A stretch of DNA of 44,944 bases from Comamonadaceae bacterium CD01 (lineage in GTDB: Bacteria; Pseudomonadota; Gammaproteobacteria; Burkholderiales; Burkholderiaceae_C): the NCBI GenBank assembly GCA_002894305.1, contig PGEI01000013.1, positions 1-44,944 on the forward strand, given 5' to 3'. Shown piece after piece: positions 13,401-23,002 of the stretch (positions are counted from its first letter, which is position 1; the number at the start of each line of letters is the position of its first letter). Below the pieces are notes generated by a model. That model was given only the letters and a program-made list of their open reading frames with translations. It made no database searches and was not told the origin of the DNA. A program made the translations under genes and the position numbers.

Positions 13401-15219
13401 GGCCGACTACGCGCTGCAGGACGGCGACAGCCTGCGCTCGCGCATCAAGCAAGTGGCGTCCGGGCGCTTTGGCGTGACCACCGGCTACCTGGTGTCGGCC
13501 GACCAGATCCAGATCAAGATGGCGCAGGGTGCCAAGCCCGGCGAGGGCGGGCAGCTGCCGGGCAAAAAGGTCTCGCCCTACATCGGGCGGCTGCGCCACT
13601 CGATCCCGGGTGTCGGGCTGATCTCGCCGCCGCCGCACCACGACATCTATTCCATCGAAGACCTGGCGCAGCTGATCCACGACCTCAAGAGCGTGAACCC
13701 GCGCGCCGACGTCTCGGTCAAGCTGGTATCCGAAGTCGGCGTGGGCACCGTGGCCGCGGGCGTTGCCAAGGCCAAGGCCGACCACATCGTGATCGCCGGC
13801 CACGACGGCGGCACCGGCGCCTCGCCCTGGTCGTCGATCAAGCACGCCGGCACGCCCTGGGAGCTGGGCCTGGCCGAGACGCAGCAGACGCTGGTCCTGA
13901 ACCGCCTGCGCGGGCGCGTGCGCGTGCAGGTGGACGGCCAGCTCAAGACCGGGCGCGACGTCGTCATCGGCGCGCTGCTGGGCGCGGACGAATTCGGCTT
14001 TGCCACCGCGCCGCTGGTCGCGTCGGGCTGCATCATGATGCGCAAGTGCCACCTGAACACCTGTCCGGTGGGCGTGGCCACGCAGGACCCGGTGCTGCGC
14101 CAGCGCTTCACCGGAACGCCCGAGGACGTGGTCAACTTCTTCTTCTTCGTCGCCGAGGAGGCGCGGCGCATCATGGCGCAGCTGGGCGTGCGCAGGCTCG
14201 ACGAGCTGATCGGCCGCGCCGACCTGCTCGACACCCGCGCCGGCATCACGCACTGGAAGGCGCGCGGGCTGGACTTCAGCCGCGTGCTGGCGCTGCCCAC
14301 CGCGCCCGACAGCGTGGCGCGCCGCCACGAGGAGCAGCAGGACCACCAGCTTGGGCGCGCGATCGACATGGAGTGGATGGACGCGATGCGCGCCGGCCTT
14401 GCCCGCGGCGGCCAGGTGCGCATCGACGCCGAGGTGCGCAACGTGCACCGCACCGCAGGCACGCTGCTGTCGGGCGAGCTGATCCGGCTGCACCCCGACG
14501 GCCTGGACGACGACCGCGTGCGCATCGAGGCCAGCGGCACCGGCGGCCAGAGCTTCGGCGCCTTTCTCGCCAAAGGCATCACGCTGCGCCTGACCGGCGA
14601 GGCCAACGACTACACCGGCAAAGGCCTGTCGGGCGGGCGCATCGTGGTGCGCCCGGGCAGCACGTTTGCGGGTGACGCGACGCGCAACATCATCGTCGGC
14701 AACACCGTGCTGTACGGCGCGACCTCGGGCGAGGCGTATTTCTGCGGCGTTGCCGGCGAGCGCTTCGGCGTGCGCCTGTCGGGCGCCAGCGCTGTCGTCG
14801 AGGGCGTGGGCGACCACGGCTGCGAATACATGACCGGCGGCACCGCCGTGGTGCTGGGCGCCACAGGGCGCAACTTTGCGGCCGGCATGTCGGGCGGCAT
14901 CGCCTATGTGTACGACGAGGACGGCGCGTTCGCCGCACGCTGCAACACCGCGCAGGTGGCGCTAGCCCCCGTGCTTGCCGCGCCGGCGCAGGCCGCGGCG
15001 GACATCCCGCTGCACCAGGATCTGGCCGACGAGCTGCTGCTGCTGTCGCTGCTGCGCTCTCACGCGCAGTGGACGGGATCGGCCCGCGCCCGCGCCATCC
15101 TGGCCGACTGGCCCGCCGCCCGCGCGCGCTTCGTCAAGGTCTTTCCGCACGAATACCGGCACGCGCTGCAGGCGCACATGCTGCGCGCCGCAGAGCAGCC
15201 CCTGCCCGCAGCGGCCTGA
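10489..15219 (+). CDS. gltB: Glutamate synthase (NADPH) large subunit
   Basis: GltB is the GOGAT alpha subunit that transfers the amide of glutamine to 2-oxoglutarate. The 1576-residue product has a class II glutamine amidotransferase domain. Its nucleophile is Cys42 in HDACGVGF, so a propeptide of about 41 residues is predicted to be removed. A central domain follows, then the FMN-binding synthase domain. The 3Fe-4S cysteines lie in [16 protein letters not shown], and the C-terminal beta-helix has GGRIVVRPG and GGTAVVLG repeats. ATG 10489 has AGAAGG eight bases upstream; in-frame upstream starts lie before the predicted promoter and are rejected. gltD follows 25 bp later. Confidence 0.98.
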   Translation: MTQVDPQSRSAGAAQPVAPASPEEIRTAHAQGLYAQAEHDACGVGFVAHIKGVKSHAVVAQGLRILKSLDHRGAVGADPLMGDGAGLLIQIPDAFYRAEMHAQGVELPPPGEYGVGMIFLPKEAASREACIDALERAVHAEGQVLLGWREVPVDDTLEMSDAVRASAPVMRQVFIGRGADILVPDALERKLYVIRKTASARITALALTHGAEYYVPSMSCRTVIYKGLLLAGQVGRYYLDLQDERVVSALALVHQRFSTNTFPSWPLAHPYRMVAHNGEINTVKGNFNWMRARQGQMRSPVLGADLRKLYPITLDGQSDTATFDNTLELLVMAGYPLAQAVMMMIPEAWEQHTLMDAQRRAFYEYHAAMLEPWDGPAAMVFTDGRQIGATLDRNGLRPARFVVTDDDLVVLASEAGVLPIPDERIVRKWRLQPGRMFLIDLEQGRIVEDDEIKNLYASARPYRQWIDNVRIRLDGIAVEAADAEPALPAPLLDCQQAFGMSREDLKLLLAPMARGDGEGMGSMGDDAPLAVLSERSKPLYDYFRQLFAQVTNPPIDPIREAVVMSLVSFIGPRPNLLDINAVNPPIRLEVLQPVLDFADMARLRAIASHTGGKLRSGEIDITYPAAWGAQGIEARLAALCSRAAEAIESGCNILILTDRHMDREHVALPALLALSAIHHHLVRTGLRTAAGLVVETGSAWEVHHFAVLAGYGAEAVHPWLALQTVADLAPAQGVSAQAAVENFTHAVGKGLSKTMSKMGISTYMSYCGAQIFEAVGLHESLVRAHFAGTTSQIGGIGIFDLAEEMLRNHRLAFGGDVLRDGMLPDGGEYAWRARGEEHMWTPDAIALLQHGTRAGRYETFEEYAAIINDQSRRHMTLRGLFELRIDPAKAIALDEVEPAAEIVKRFASGAMSLGSISPEAHTNLAIAMNRIGGKSNTGEGGEDPARYQGEMRGISITKGTRLSQVLGGVVEADYALQDGDSLRSRIKQVASGRFGVTTGYLVSADQIQIKMAQGAKPGEGGQLPGKKVSPYIGRLRHSIPGVGLISPPPHHDIYSIEDLAQLIHDLKSVNPRADVSVKLVSEVGVGTVAAGVAKAKADHIVIAGHDGGTGASPWSSIKHAGTPWELGLAETQQTLVLNRLRGRVRVQVDGQLKTGRDVVIGALLGADEFGFATAPLVASGCIMMRKCHLNTCPVGVATQDPVLRQRFTGTPEDVVNFFFFVAEEARRIMAQLGVRRLDELIGRADLLDTRAGITHWKARGLDFSRVLALPTAPDSVARRHEEQQDHQLGRAIDMEWMDAMRAGLARGGQVRIDAEVRNVHRTAGTLLSGELIRLHPDGLDDDRVRIEASGTGGQSFGAFLAKGITLRLTGEANDYTGKGLSGGRIVVRPGSTFAGDATRNIIVGNTVLYGATSGEAYFCGVAGERFGVRLSGASAVVEGVGDHGCEYMTGGTAVVLGATGRNFAAGMSGGIAYVYDEDGAFAARCNTAQVALAPVLAAPAQAAADIPLHQDLADELLLLSLLRSHAQWTGSARARAILADWPAARARFVKVFPHEYRHALQAHMLRAAEQPLPAAA

Positions 15220-15244
15220 GCAGAACGCAGAAAGCGAGAACACC

Positions 15245-16711
15245 ATGGGAAAAATCACCGGCTTCCTGGAACTGGAGCGCATCGAAGAGACGTATGAGCC
15301 CGTCGAGGCCCGCGTGCGCCACTACAAGGAGTTCGTATACCCGCTGGCCGCTGACAAGGCGCGCCAGCAGGGCGCGCGCTGCATGGACTGCGGAACGCCG
15401 TTTTGCAGCAGCGGCTGCCCGGTCAGCAACATCATTCCGGACTTCAACGACCTCGTGTACCGCGACGACTGGAAGCGCGCGCTGCAGGTGCTGCAGTCCA
15501 CCAACAACTTCCCCGAGTTCACCGGCCGCATCTGCCCCGCGCCGTGCGAGGCGGCGTGCACGCTCAACATCAACGCCCAGCCCGTGGGCATCAAGTCCAT
15601 CGAGCACGCCATCATCGACCGCGGCTGGGCCGAGGGCTGGGTGCGCCCCGAGCCGCCCCGGGTGCGTACCGGCCGGCGCGTCGCCATCGTCGGCTCCGGC
15701 CCCGCGGGGTTGGCCGCCGCGCAGCAACTGGCGCGCGCCGGGCACGAGGTGGTGCTGTTCGAGAAGAACGAGCGCGTCGGCGGCCTGCTGCGCCTGGGCA
15801 TTCCGGACTTCAAGCTCGACAAGTCGCACATCGACCGCCGCGTCGAGCAACTGGTCGCAGAAGGCGTGCAGATCCGCACCCACACGCTGGTCGGCGACTG
15901 GCCGGCAGACAGCAAGGTCACCAACGGCGCGACCGAGACCGTCAGCGCCCGGCAGCTGCAGCAGGAATTTCATGCCGTGCTGCTGACCGGCGGCGCCGAG
16001 CAGTCGCGCGACCTGCCGGTAGCGGGGCGGGAGCTGGCCGGCGTGCACTTCGCGATGGAATACCTGCCGCAGCAAAACCGCGTCAACGCCGGCAGCGCGG
16101 TGGCCGGGCAGATCGTCGCGCGGGGCAAGCGCGTCATCGTCATCGGCGGTGGCGACACCGGCTCGGACTGCGTTGGCACCGCGCGCCGCCAGGGCGCGGC
16201 CGACGTGGTGCAGTTCGAGCTGATGCCGATGCCGCCGCTGCACGAGGACAAGGCGCTGACCTGGCCGTACTGGCCGTACAAGCTGCGCACCTCGTCCAGC
16301 CACCAGGAGGGCTGCGAGCGCGAGTTTGCGATTGCCACCAAGGAGTTCATCGGCGAGGGCGGGCGGCTGACTGCGCTCAAGACGGTGCAGCTGCGCCGCG
16401 AAGGCGGCCAGTTCGTTGAGGTCGAGGGCAGCGAAAAGCTCTGGCAGGCCGACCTGGTGCTGCTGGCCATGGGCTTCACCAACCCGGTGGCCAGCGTGCT
16501 TGCCAGCTTTGGCGTGGCGCTGGACGCGCGCGGCAACGCCCGTGCCGGCACCGACGACGCGACCGGCTACGCCACCAGCGTGCCCGGCGTGTTTGCCGCA
16601 GGCGACATGCGTCGCGGCCAGTCGCTCGTCGTCTGGGCGATCCGCGAAGGCCGCCAGGCCGCGCGCGCCATCGACTTCTATCTGATGGGCCAGACCCATC
16701 TTCCTCGTTGA
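15245..16711 (+). CDS. gltD: Glutamate synthase (NADPH) small subunit
   Basis: GltD is the GOGAT beta subunit. It oxidises NADPH through FAD and passes electrons through iron-sulfur clusters to GltB. In the 488-residue product the cysteine motifs are Cys46, 49, 54 and 58 ([13 protein letters not shown]) and Cys97, 101 and 105 (CPAPCEAAC). The FAD dinucleotide fold is [13 protein letters not shown] and the NADPH fold is [12 protein letters not shown] final [16 protein letters not shown] segment is family-typical. ATG 15245 follows the gltB stop by 25 bp. The stop is only 10 bp before dapL with no terminator, so co-transcription with the DAP cassette is likely. Confidence 0.97.
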   Translation: MGKITGFLELERIEETYEPVEARVRHYKEFVYPLAADKARQQGARCMDCGTPFCSSGCPVSNIIPDFNDLVYRDDWKRALQVLQSTNNFPEFTGRICPAPCEAACTLNINAQPVGIKSIEHAIIDRGWAEGWVRPEPPRVRTGRRVAIVGSGPAGLAAAQQLARAGHEVVLFEKNERVGGLLRLGIPDFKLDKSHIDRRVEQLVAEGVQIRTHTLVGDWPADSKVTNGATETVSARQLQQEFHAVLLTGGAEQSRDLPVAGRELAGVHFAMEYLPQQNRVNAGSAVAGQIVARGKRVIVIGGGDTGSDCVGTARRQGAADVVQFELMPMPPLHEDKALTWPYWPYKLRTSSSHQEGCEREFAIATKEFIGEGGRLTALKTVQLRREGGQFVEVEGSEKLWQADLVLLAMGFTNPVASVLASFGVALDARGNARAGTDDATGYATSVPGVFAAGDMRRGQSLVVWAIREGRQAARAIDFYLMGQTHLPR

Positions 16712-16721
16712 GAAAGCAGCC

Positions 16722-17945
16722 ATGATCCGCATCAATCCGCACTACCAGAAGCTGCAGGCGAGCTACCTGTTCGCCGATATTGCGCAGCGCGTGCGCGCCT
16801 TCCAGCAGCGCCGCCCGGACGCCGGGCTGATCCGCCTGGGCATTGGCGACGTGACCGAACCGCTGCCGCCCGCCTGCGTTGCCGCGCTGCACGCGGCCGT
16901 GGACGAGCTCGCGCAGGCCGACACCTTTCGCGGCTACGGCCCCGAGCAGGGCTACGACTTCCTGCGCGAGGCGATCGCGCGCCACGACTTCCAGGCGCGC
17001 GGCGCGCAGATCGATGCCGACGAGGTCTTTGTCAGCGACGGCGCCAAGTGCGACGTCGGCAACATCCAGGAGATCTTCGCCACCGACATCCGCGTCGCGA
17101 TTCCGGACCCGGTCTACCCGGTCTACGTCGACACCAACGTGATGGCCGGGCGCACCGGCGCCGCGGTGCAGGGCCGCTACCAAGGCCTGGTCTACCTGCC
17201 ATGCACGGCGGCCAACGGCTATGTGCCGCAGCTGCCCGACCAGCCGGTGGACTTGATCTACCTGTGCTCGCCCAACAACCCCACCGGCGCGACGATGACA
17301 CGCGCGCAATTGCAGGCCTGGGTGGACTGGGCGCGTGCGGCCAAGGCGCTGATTCTGTTCGACGCGGCGTACGAAGCCTTCATCCGCGACGACGGCCTGC
17401 CGCACTCGATCTACGAGATCCCGGGCGCGCGCGAGGTCGCCATCGAGATGCGCAGCTACTCCAAGACCGCCGGCTTCACCGGTCTGCGCTGCGCCTACAC
17501 CGTCGTGCCACGGGACTGCATGGCCTGGTGCGACACGGGCGAGCCGGTGGCGCTGCACGGCCTGTGGACGCGCCGGCACACGACCAAGTTCAACGGCGTG
17601 TCCTACCCGGTGCAGCGCGCCGCCGAGGCGGTCTACTCGCCCGAAGGCCGGCAGCAGACCCGCGCGCTGACCGACGGCTACCTGCGCAACGCGCAGGCGA
17701 TCCGCGCCGGCTTTCAGGCGCTGGGCCTGCCCTGCACCGGCGGCGACAACTCGCCCTACATCTGGGTCGACACCGGCCGCGACGCCTGGGCGTTCTTCGA
17801 TCTGCTGCTGGACAAGGCCGCCGTCGTCTGCACCCCGGGCGCAGGCTTCGGCCGCTGCGGCCAGCGGCATGTGCGCATCAGCGCGTTCAACAGCCAGGCC
17901 AACGTCGAGGCCGCGATGCAGCGCATCGCCCGCGCGCTGGCGTGA
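16722..17945 (+). CDS. dapL: LL-diaminopimelate aminotransferase
   Basis: DapL (EC 2.6.1.83) converts tetrahydrodipicolinate plus glutamate directly to LL-diaminopimelate, bypassing the succinylated intermediates. The 407-residue length matches DapL (about 410). Family-specific blocks are visible in order: [67 protein letters not shown] at 183-190, and PLP Lys248 in [13 protein letters not shown] generic class I aminotransferase would lack the FVSDGAKCD and GYGPEQGY blocks. It lies 10 bp after gltD, whose product glutamate is the amino donor. DapL is known from plants, Chlamydiae, cyanobacteria and anaerobes and is unexpected in betaproteobacteria, so transfer is suspected. Confidence 0.88.
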   Translation: MIRINPHYQKLQASYLFADIAQRVRAFQQRRPDAGLIRLGIGDVTEPLPPACVAALHAAVDELAQADTFRGYGPEQGYDFLREAIARHDFQARGAQIDADEVFVSDGAKCDVGNIQEIFATDIRVAIPDPVYPVYVDTNVMAGRTGAAVQGRYQGLVYLPCTAANGYVPQLPDQPVDLIYLCSPNNPTGATMTRAQLQAWVDWARAAKALILFDAAYEAFIRDDGLPHSIYEIPGAREVAIEMRSYSKTAGFTGLRCAYTVVPRDCMAWCDTGEPVALHGLWTRRHTTKFNGVSYPVQRAAEAVYSPEGRQQTRALTDGYLRNAQAIRAGFQALGLPCTGGDNSPYIWVDTGRDAWAFFDLLLDKAAVVCTPGAGFGRCGQRHVRISAFNSQANVEAAMQRIARALA

Positions 17946-17958
17946 TCTGGTGCCAACT

Positions 17959-18072
17959 CCCTCCCCCTCTGGGGAGGGCAGGGGTGGGGGCCGGCGACGC
18001 CCGCGCCACCATGCCGGCAGGACGCCGGCGCTCCACCGGCCCCCATCCCCACCTTCCCCCAAAGGGGGAAGG
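17959..18072. repeat. Palindromic intergenic repeat element
   Basis: The dapL-decarboxylase gap holds two outer hairpins and an inner inverted repeat. The left hairpin pairs CCCTCCCC (17959-17966) with GGGGAGGG (17971-17978). The right hairpin pairs CCTTCCCCC (18052-18060) with GGGGGAAGG (18064-18072). Between them GGGGTGGGGGCCGG (17981-17994) is nearly complementary to the segment at 18036-18050. The structure resembles dispersed palindromic intergenic repeats of high-GC proteobacteria. A related hairpin lies at 37983-38003. It may attenuate or stabilise the message but has no terminator-like T run. Confidence 0.6.
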
Positions 18073-18107
18073 TGCAAGACAGCCATCCACTGATCCGAAA
18101 GCCCGAT

Positions 18108-19370
18108 ATGCCCGCATCTCCCTCCCTGCGCCAGCGCCTGTACCCGCTGCTGCCCCAGATCGCCGAGCACTTCGGCACGCCGTTCCACCTCTACGACGAG
18201 GCCGGCATCCGTACCACTGGCGAGCGGTTGAACCGCGCCTTTGCCGGCGTGCCCGGCTTTCGCGAGTACTACGCGGCCAAGGCGCTGCCCAACCCGCGCA
18301 TCCTGGCAATCGCGCGCGAGCTGGGGTTTGGCTTTGACTGCAGCTCGGTGGCCGAGCTGCAACTGGCGCGCGGCATTGGTGCGCGTGGCGACGATTTGAT
18401 GTTCACCTCCAACAACACCGCGCCCGACGAGTTCGACGCGGCGCTGGCGGACGGCGGCAGCATCCTGAACCTGGACGACGTCAGTCTGGTCGCCAAGCTG
18501 CCGCGCATGCCCGAGCGGATCTGCTTTCGCTACAACCCGGGACCGGCGCGCAGTGGCAACGCCATCATCGGCAACCCGGTCGAGGCCAAGTACGGCGTGC
18601 CGCACGAGAGAATCGAAGACGCATTCCGCGCGGCCATCGCCCGCGGTGCAAAACGCTTCGGCCTGCACACCATGCTGGCGTCCAACGAGCTGGACTACCG
18701 CTACATGGTCGAGACCATCGCCATGCTGCTGTCGGTCGTGCAGACGCTCAGCGACAGGCTTGCGATCCGTTTTGACTTCGTCAACATGGGCGGCGGCCTG
18801 GGCATTCCCTACCAGCCGCATCAGGCGGAGTTCGACGTCGAGGCGCTGGGCGCGCAGGCGGCCGGGCTGTTCGCGCAGTTTCGCGCGCAGCACGGCTGGG
18901 CGCCGGCGCTGCACATGGAGAGCGGGCGCTACGTCACCGGCCCGCACGGCGTGCTGGTCACGCGGGCGATCAACCACAAGCACAGCTATCGCGAGTACGT
19001 CGGCGTCGACGCCTGCATGTCGGCGCTGATGCGCCCGGGCATGTACGGCGCCTACCACCACATCGACGTGCCCGGCAAACCGGCCGGGGCGGGCGACGTG
19101 CCGGTCGACGTGGTCGGCGCGCTGTGCGAGAACAACGACAAGTTCGCGGTGCAGCGGCCGCTGCCGTCCATCGACGACGGCGACCTGCTCGTCATTCACG
19201 ACACCGGCGCGCACGGCCACGCGATGGGCTTCAACTACAACGGGCGGCTGCGCCCGCAGGAACTGCTGCTCACCCGTGACGGGCGCGTCGAGCGCATTCG
19301 CCGCGCCGAGACGCTGCAAGACCACTTTGCTACGCTGGACTTCCCGCCCGACACCTGGCCGCCACGCTGA
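18108..19370 (+). CDS. lysA: Diaminopimelate decarboxylase-like PLP enzyme (atypical LysA)
   Basis: This 420-residue fold-III PLP decarboxylase probably converts meso-DAP to lysine. The N-terminal barrel has the PLP lysine Lys58 in YYAAKAL and a glycine phosphate-binding loop GGGLGIPY at 228-235. The C-terminal beta domain shows [19 protein letters not shown], Cys340 in CENNDKFA, and [19 protein letters not shown]. These blocks resemble the LysA subtype I associate with Firmicutes more than classical proteobacterial LysA, where EPGR is usual; here it is ESGR. Carboxynorspermidine decarboxylase is an alternative, but that family is shorter and the dap neighbours favour DAP. ATG 18108 is preferred to an in-frame GTG at 18072 inside the repeat. 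Confidence 0.8.
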   Translation: MPASPSLRQRLYPLLPQIAEHFGTPFHLYDEAGIRTTGERLNRAFAGVPGFREYYAAKALPNPRILAIARELGFGFDCSSVAELQLARGIGARGDDLMFTSNNTAPDEFDAALADGGSILNLDDVSLVAKLPRMPERICFRYNPGPARSGNAIIGNPVEAKYGVPHERIEDAFRAAIARGAKRFGLHTMLASNELDYRYMVETIAMLLSVVQTLSDRLAIRFDFVNMGGGLGIPYQPHQAEFDVEALGAQAAGLFAQFRAQHGWAPALHMESGRYVTGPHGVLVTRAINHKHSYREYVGVDACMSALMRPGMYGAYHHIDVPGKPAGAGDVPVDVVGALCENNDKFAVQRPLPSIDDGDLLVIHDTGAHGHAMGFNYNGRLRPQELLLTRDGRVERIRRAETLQDHFATLDFPPDTWPPR

Positions 19371-19380
19371 GGAGCCCGCC

Positions 19381-20211
19381 ATGCACCCGACACAACAAGC
19401 CATCATCGACAGCCTGCGGGTCACCCCGCCGTTTGCCGGCCCCGCCGACGTGCAGGCGCAGATCGCGCGGCGCGTCGCCTTCATCCAGGCGCAGCTGCGC
19501 GCCAGCCACACCCGCACGCTGGTGCTGGGCATCAGCGGCGGCGTCGACTCGTCGGTCGCCGGGCGGCTGGCGCAGCTGGCGGCCGAAGGGCTGCGTGCCG
19601 AGACCGGCGACGGGCGCTGGCGCTTCATCGCGGTGCGCCTGCCGTACCGGGCGCAGTTCGACGAGGCCGACGCGCAGGCGGCGCTGGCTTTCATCCGCCC
19701 CGACGAGGTGCGCACCGTAGCCATCGAAGGCGCGGTCACGGCATTGGCTGCGCCGCTGGCCGACCTGCTGCAGCCGCTGGCCACGCCCCAGCACGACAGC
19801 GTGCTGGGCAACATCAAGGCACGCGTGCGCATGGTCGCGCAGTACGCGATTGCCAACGCCACCAACGGTCTGGTCATCGGCACCGACCACGCGGCCGAGG
19901 CAGTCATGGGTTTTTTCACCAAGCACGGCGACGGCGCCTGCGACCTGGAACCGCTGGCCGGCCTGGTCAAGGGCCAGGTGCGCGCGATCGGCGAGGCGCT
20001 GGGCGCGCCCGAACACCTGGTGCGCAAGGTGCCGACGGCCGACCTGGAGGACGGCCGCCCCGGCCTGCCCGACGAGGCGGCGCACGGCGTGCGCTACGCG
20101 GCAATCGACGCCTTTCTGCACGGCCAGAGCGTCGATGCGGGCGACTTCGAACGCATCGTGCGCGCCTTCGAGGCCACGCGCCACAAGCGCGCGTTGCCCG
20201 CCACGCCATGA
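19381..20211 (+). CDS. nadE: Ammonia-dependent NAD synthetase
   Basis: NadE amidates nicotinic acid adenine dinucleotide to NAD using ATP and free ammonia. The 276-residue product lacks a glutaminase domain and is E. coli-type in layout. The PP-loop is SGGVDSS at 52-58, where E. coli has [26 protein letters not shown] and [15 protein letters not shown] are diagnostic. The C-terminus ends soon after HKRALP, a little shorter than E. coli NadE. A strong GAGGAG precedes ATG 19381, 10 bp after the decarboxylase stop. The stop overlaps dapF as ATGA. Its presence in a dap cassette is odd; shared dependence on nitrogen supply is one possible reason. Confidence 0.93.
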   Translation: MHPTQQAIIDSLRVTPPFAGPADVQAQIARRVAFIQAQLRASHTRTLVLGISGGVDSSVAGRLAQLAAEGLRAETGDGRWRFIAVRLPYRAQFDEADAQAALAFIRPDEVRTVAIEGAVTALAAPLADLLQPLATPQHDSVLGNIKARVRMVAQYAIANATNGLVIGTDHAAEAVMGFFTKHGDGACDLEPLAGLVKGQVRAIGEALGAPEHLVRKVPTADLEDGRPGLPDEAAHGVRYAAIDAFLHGQSVDAGDFERIVRAFEATRHKRALPATP

Positions 20212-21065
20212 CGGCGCACCGCCCGGCACTGCGCTTTGCCAAGATGCACGGCCTGGGCAACGACTTCGTGGTGATCGACGCGACGCGCAAGGCAGTTGCG
20301 CTGCAGCCGGATGAGATCCGCGCGATGGCCGACCGGCATTTCGGCGTCGGCTTCGACCAGCTGCTGCTGGTCGAGCCCGCACCGCACGCTGGCGTGGACT
20401 TTGGCTACCGCATCTTCAACGCCGACGGCGGCGAGGTCGAGCAGTGCGGCAATGGCGCGCGCTGTTTTGCGCGCTTCGTGCGCGACCGGGGCCTGACCGA
20501 CAAGGACCGCATCCGCGTGCAGACGCGCGCCGGCGCCATCGAGCTGCAGGTGCTGGCCGGCGGCGAGGTGCGCGTGGACATGGGCGCGCCGCGCTGGCTG
20601 CCGGCCGAGATTCCGTTCGCGGCCGACGCGCCCGCGCTGCGCTACCGCGTCGACGTGCAGGGCCAGCCGGTGCAGCTTGCCGTCGTCAGCATGGGCAACC
20701 CGCACGCGGTGCTGTGCGTGGCCGACGTGGACAGGGCGCCGGTGGCGCAGCTTGGCCCGCTGCTGGAGCGCCACGCGCGCTTTCCGCAGCGGGTCAACGT
20801 CGGCTTCATGCAGGTGGTGGCGCCGGGCCGCATCCGCCTGCGCGTATACGAGCGCGGCACCGGCGAGACGCTGGCCTGCGGCACCGGTGCCTGCGCGGCC
20901 GTGGTGGCCGGGCGGCGCCTGGGGTTGCTCGACGCCTGCGTGCGCGTTTCGCTGCCGGGCGGCGATCTGTCGATCACCTGGCAGGGCGAGGGCCACACCG
21001 TGCTGATGGATGGGCCGGCCGCGTGCGTCTACGACGGCCGCTGGCTCGCGCCGCAGCCGCGGTAG
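20208..21065 (+). CDS. dapF: Diaminopimelate epimerase
   Basis: DapF interconverts LL- and meso-diaminopimelate without a cofactor by a two-cysteine mechanism. The 285-residue protein shows the two catalytic blocks, Cys80 in EQCGNGARC and Cys224 in ACGTGAC. It also has the N-terminal [13 protein letters not shown] and the MGNPHAV segment. It is translationally coupled to nadE by an ATGA overlap. With dapL and the decarboxylase it completes tetrahydrodipicolinate to lysine in one transcription unit. The gene ends 9 bp from the convergent nitroreductase gene with no terminator between them. Whether this is the only dapF of the genome cannot be seen here. Confidence 0.96.
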   Translation: MTAHRPALRFAKMHGLGNDFVVIDATRKAVALQPDEIRAMADRHFGVGFDQLLLVEPAPHAGVDFGYRIFNADGGEVEQCGNGARCFARFVRDRGLTDKDRIRVQTRAGAIELQVLAGGEVRVDMGAPRWLPAEIPFAADAPALRYRVDVQGQPVQLAVVSMGNPHAVLCVADVDRAPVAQLGPLLERHARFPQRVNVGFMQVVAPGRIRLRVYERGTGETLACGTGACAAVVAGRRLGLLDACVRVSLPGGDLSITWQGEGHTVLMDGPAACVYDGRWLAPQPR

Positions 21066-21074
21066 GCGCGTGGT

Positions 21075-21821
21075 TCAACCCCCGCCCAGCACCGTGAAAT
21101 ACGACGCCAGCGGCTCGCGCGCGGTGCGCGTGGCGTTGACCGGGTGGGCCGGGTCGGCGTGGCCCAGCGCCACGCCGCAGACCACCTTGTGCGCGTCGGG
21201 AAGCGCCAGCACGCTGCGCACCGTGTCCGGAAACGACGCGAACGCACCGATGGCGCAGGCGCCCAGGCCGCGCGCATGCGCGGCCAGCAGCAGCGCGTGC
21301 AAGGCCATGCCCAGATCCATGTAGCAGCCCGCGCCCATCGCGGCGTCGATGGTGACGATCAGCGCCACCGGCGCGCCGAAGAAGCGATAGTTGTCCTCGA
21401 AGTGGCGCTGGCGCGCCGCCGCATCGCCGCGCGCAATGCCCAGCTGTCCGTACAGCGCCTGCGCCGCCGCCACCTGGCGCTTGCGCAGCTGCATCGGCAT
21501 CGGGCGGGGAAAGTAGTCGTAGTCCTCGGCCTGCTCCGGGCCGTGGCGGCTGGCGTGGACTACCGCGTCGCTCAATTGCTGGCGCAGCGGCTGTTGCACC
21601 AGCCAGAAATGGCCCGGTTGCAGATTGGCGCCGCTGGGCGCCTGGCGCGCGGTCTGCAGCAGCGACTGCACGCAGTCCAGCGGCACCGGCGTGGGCAGAA
21701 AGGCGCGCACCGAATGGCGGGTGCGCGCAAGCGCGTCGTGGGCGGTTTGCACGGCGTGCGCGGCGGTGGCGCCCGCCTGTGCGGGCAGAGCGCGCGCCGG
21801 CATCGGAAGGTCGAAATGCAT
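21075..21821 (-). CDS. Nitroreductase-family flavoprotein
   Basis: This 248-residue protein belongs to the FMN-dependent nitroreductase family, whose members reduce nitro groups, quinones, enones or flavins with NAD(P)H. The family opening is seen at TRHSVRAFLPTPVPLD followed by ARQAPSGANLQP, an FMN-contact region. YMDLGMALHALLLAAHARGLGACAIGAF is the central helix and loop. ATG 21821 lies 2 bp after the thiolase stop, so it is the last gene of the bioM-to-thiolase operon. The substrate is unknown. Its place suggests a redox step on an acyl-CoA or biotin-related compound, which is inference from position only. Confidence 0.85.
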   Translation of the reverse strand: MHFDLPMPARALPAQAGATAAHAVQTAHDALARTRHSVRAFLPTPVPLDCVQSLLQTARQAPSGANLQPGHFWLVQQPLRQQLSDAVVHASRHGPEQAEDYDYFPRPMPMQLRKRQVAAAQALYGQLGIARGDAAARQRHFEDNYRFFGAPVALIVTIDAAMGAGCYMDLGMALHALLLAAHARGLGACAIGAFASFPDTVRSVLALPDAHKVVCGVALGHADPAHPVNATRTAREPLASYFTVLGGG

Positions 21822-21823
21822 GG

Positions 21824-23002
21824 TCAATGGGTGAGTCCGTTGCAGCTGGCCAGCAGCGTGGCGCTGCCCAGGCCGCCGGCGCTGGCCACGCAGGCCAGGG
21901 CCGGTGCGCCGGTGGATGCGTTGGCAGCGGCCAGGTGGCCGAGCGCGTGCACCACGGCAATCGCGCCCGATGCGCCGATGGGATGGCCGCGCGCCAGCGC
22001 GCCGCCGCCCGCGTTCAGCGCCTGCCAGGGCAGGCCCAGCGCGTCGGCAAAGGCCAGGCCCTGCGCGGCAAAGGCGTCGTGCAGCTCGATGGCGGCCAAC
22101 TGCCGCGGCTGCAGGCCGTGGCGCTGCAGCAGCGCCGCTGCCGCCTGCTGGGCGCACAGCATCGGCGCCTCGGGAGCGCCGCCGCGCGCGCAGGCGTCCA
22201 GCCACAGCGCGCGCGGGCGCAGCCGCCAGCGGCGGCAGGCGTCGGGGTGGGCCAGCAGCAGCAGCGCGGCGCCGTCGGCCTTGGGCGCAACCGTCAGCGC
22301 GGTCAGGCCGCAGTCGCGGCCCCGGGCGTCGGTGCGCTGGCGCACCGCGGGCAGGCGGGCCGCGCGCCGTGTGCTGTAGGCGCGCGGGAAGCTGTCGCGC
22401 GCCAGGCCGGCCAGCGCCACGGTGTCTGCCTGCACCGCTTCCTGCGATGCGCAGGCGCGGGCGTGGGCCAGCAGCGCGTAGTCCTCCTGCAGCGTCCGCG
22501 TCAGGCCCAGGGCAGCGGCGGCGTCGGCCGCGGCGTCGAGCATGTCGGGGTCGCGCTGCGGCCAGGGGGTGAAGGCGGGCTGCGCGTAGGGCTGCGGCGC
22601 GCCGCCCGCCGCGTGCGGTGCGTGCATGCGCAGCGGCGCGCGGCTCCAGGACTCGCTGCCGCCGGCCAGCACCAACTGCGCCTGGCCCAGCGCCAGCAGC
22701 GCGCAGGCCTGGGTGATGGCGTCCATGCCGCTGCAGCACTGGCTGTCGAGCGTGAGCGCGGGCGTGGCCTCGGGCAGGCCGGCGGCCAGCGCCAGCAGCC
22801 GCGCCGGGTTGCCGCCGGCGCCCAGCGCGTTGCCCAGCACCACGGCGTCCACCGCGTGGGCAGGCAGGCCGGCCCGGTCCAGCAGGTGGCGCGCCAGCGG
22901 CGCGGCCAGATCGTGCGGGGCGCAGTGCGCAAGGGCCCCGCCCACCGGCGCAATCGGCGTGCGCGCCCAGCCGATGATGGGCCAGCCGCCGGGCGCGGTC
23001 AT
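21824..23002 (-). CDS. Thiolase (acetyl-CoA acetyltransferase family)
   Basis: This 392-residue thiolase-family enzyme would condense or cleave acyl-CoA by one acetyl unit. The nucleophile is Cys89 in SQCCSGMDAI. The catalytic histidine block is GGALARGHPIGASGA. The second cysteine near the C-terminus lies in CVASAGGLGSA, a variant of the usual C-x-G-G-G block. The ATG at 23002 overlaps the ligase stop as ATGA. Alanine-rich composition suggests drift from housekeeping thiolases. Neighbours match Bacillus yhfS, a thiolase beside the biotin transporter gene yhfU and the ligase gene yhfT, so a role in biotin or pimelate-related acyl metabolism is plausible. Direct evidence is lacking. Confidence 0.87.
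   Translation of the reverse strand: MTAPGGWPIIGWARTPIAPVGGALAHCAPHDLAAPLARHLLDRAGLPAHAVDAVVLGNALGAGGNPARLLALAAGLPEATPALTLDSQCCSGMDAITQACALLALGQAQLVLAGGSESWSRAPLRMHAPHAAGGAPQPYAQPAFTPWPQRDPDMLDAAADAAAALGLTRTLQEDYALLAHARACASQEAVQADTVALAGLARDSFPRAYSTRRAARLPAVRQRTDARGRDCGLTALTVAPKADGAALLLLAHPDACRRWRLRPRALWLDACARGGAPEAPMLCAQQAAAALLQRHGLQPRQLAAIELHDAFAAQGLAFADALGLPWQALNAGGGALARGHPIGASGAIAVVHALGHLAAANASTGAPALACVASAGGLGSATLLASCNGLTH

Noticed and set aside
10474-14817. A 1447-codon open frame on the minus strand opposite gltB
   Set aside because: Its composition is the Arg/Ala/His/Gln-rich pattern of an antisense frame in GC-rich DNA, and gltB on the plus strand is unmistakable.
17959-18072. A CRISPR array or riboswitch in the dapL-decarboxylase gap
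   Set aside because: There are no regularly spaced direct repeats. The structure is palindromic, and no lysine-riboswitch conserved core could be recognised.
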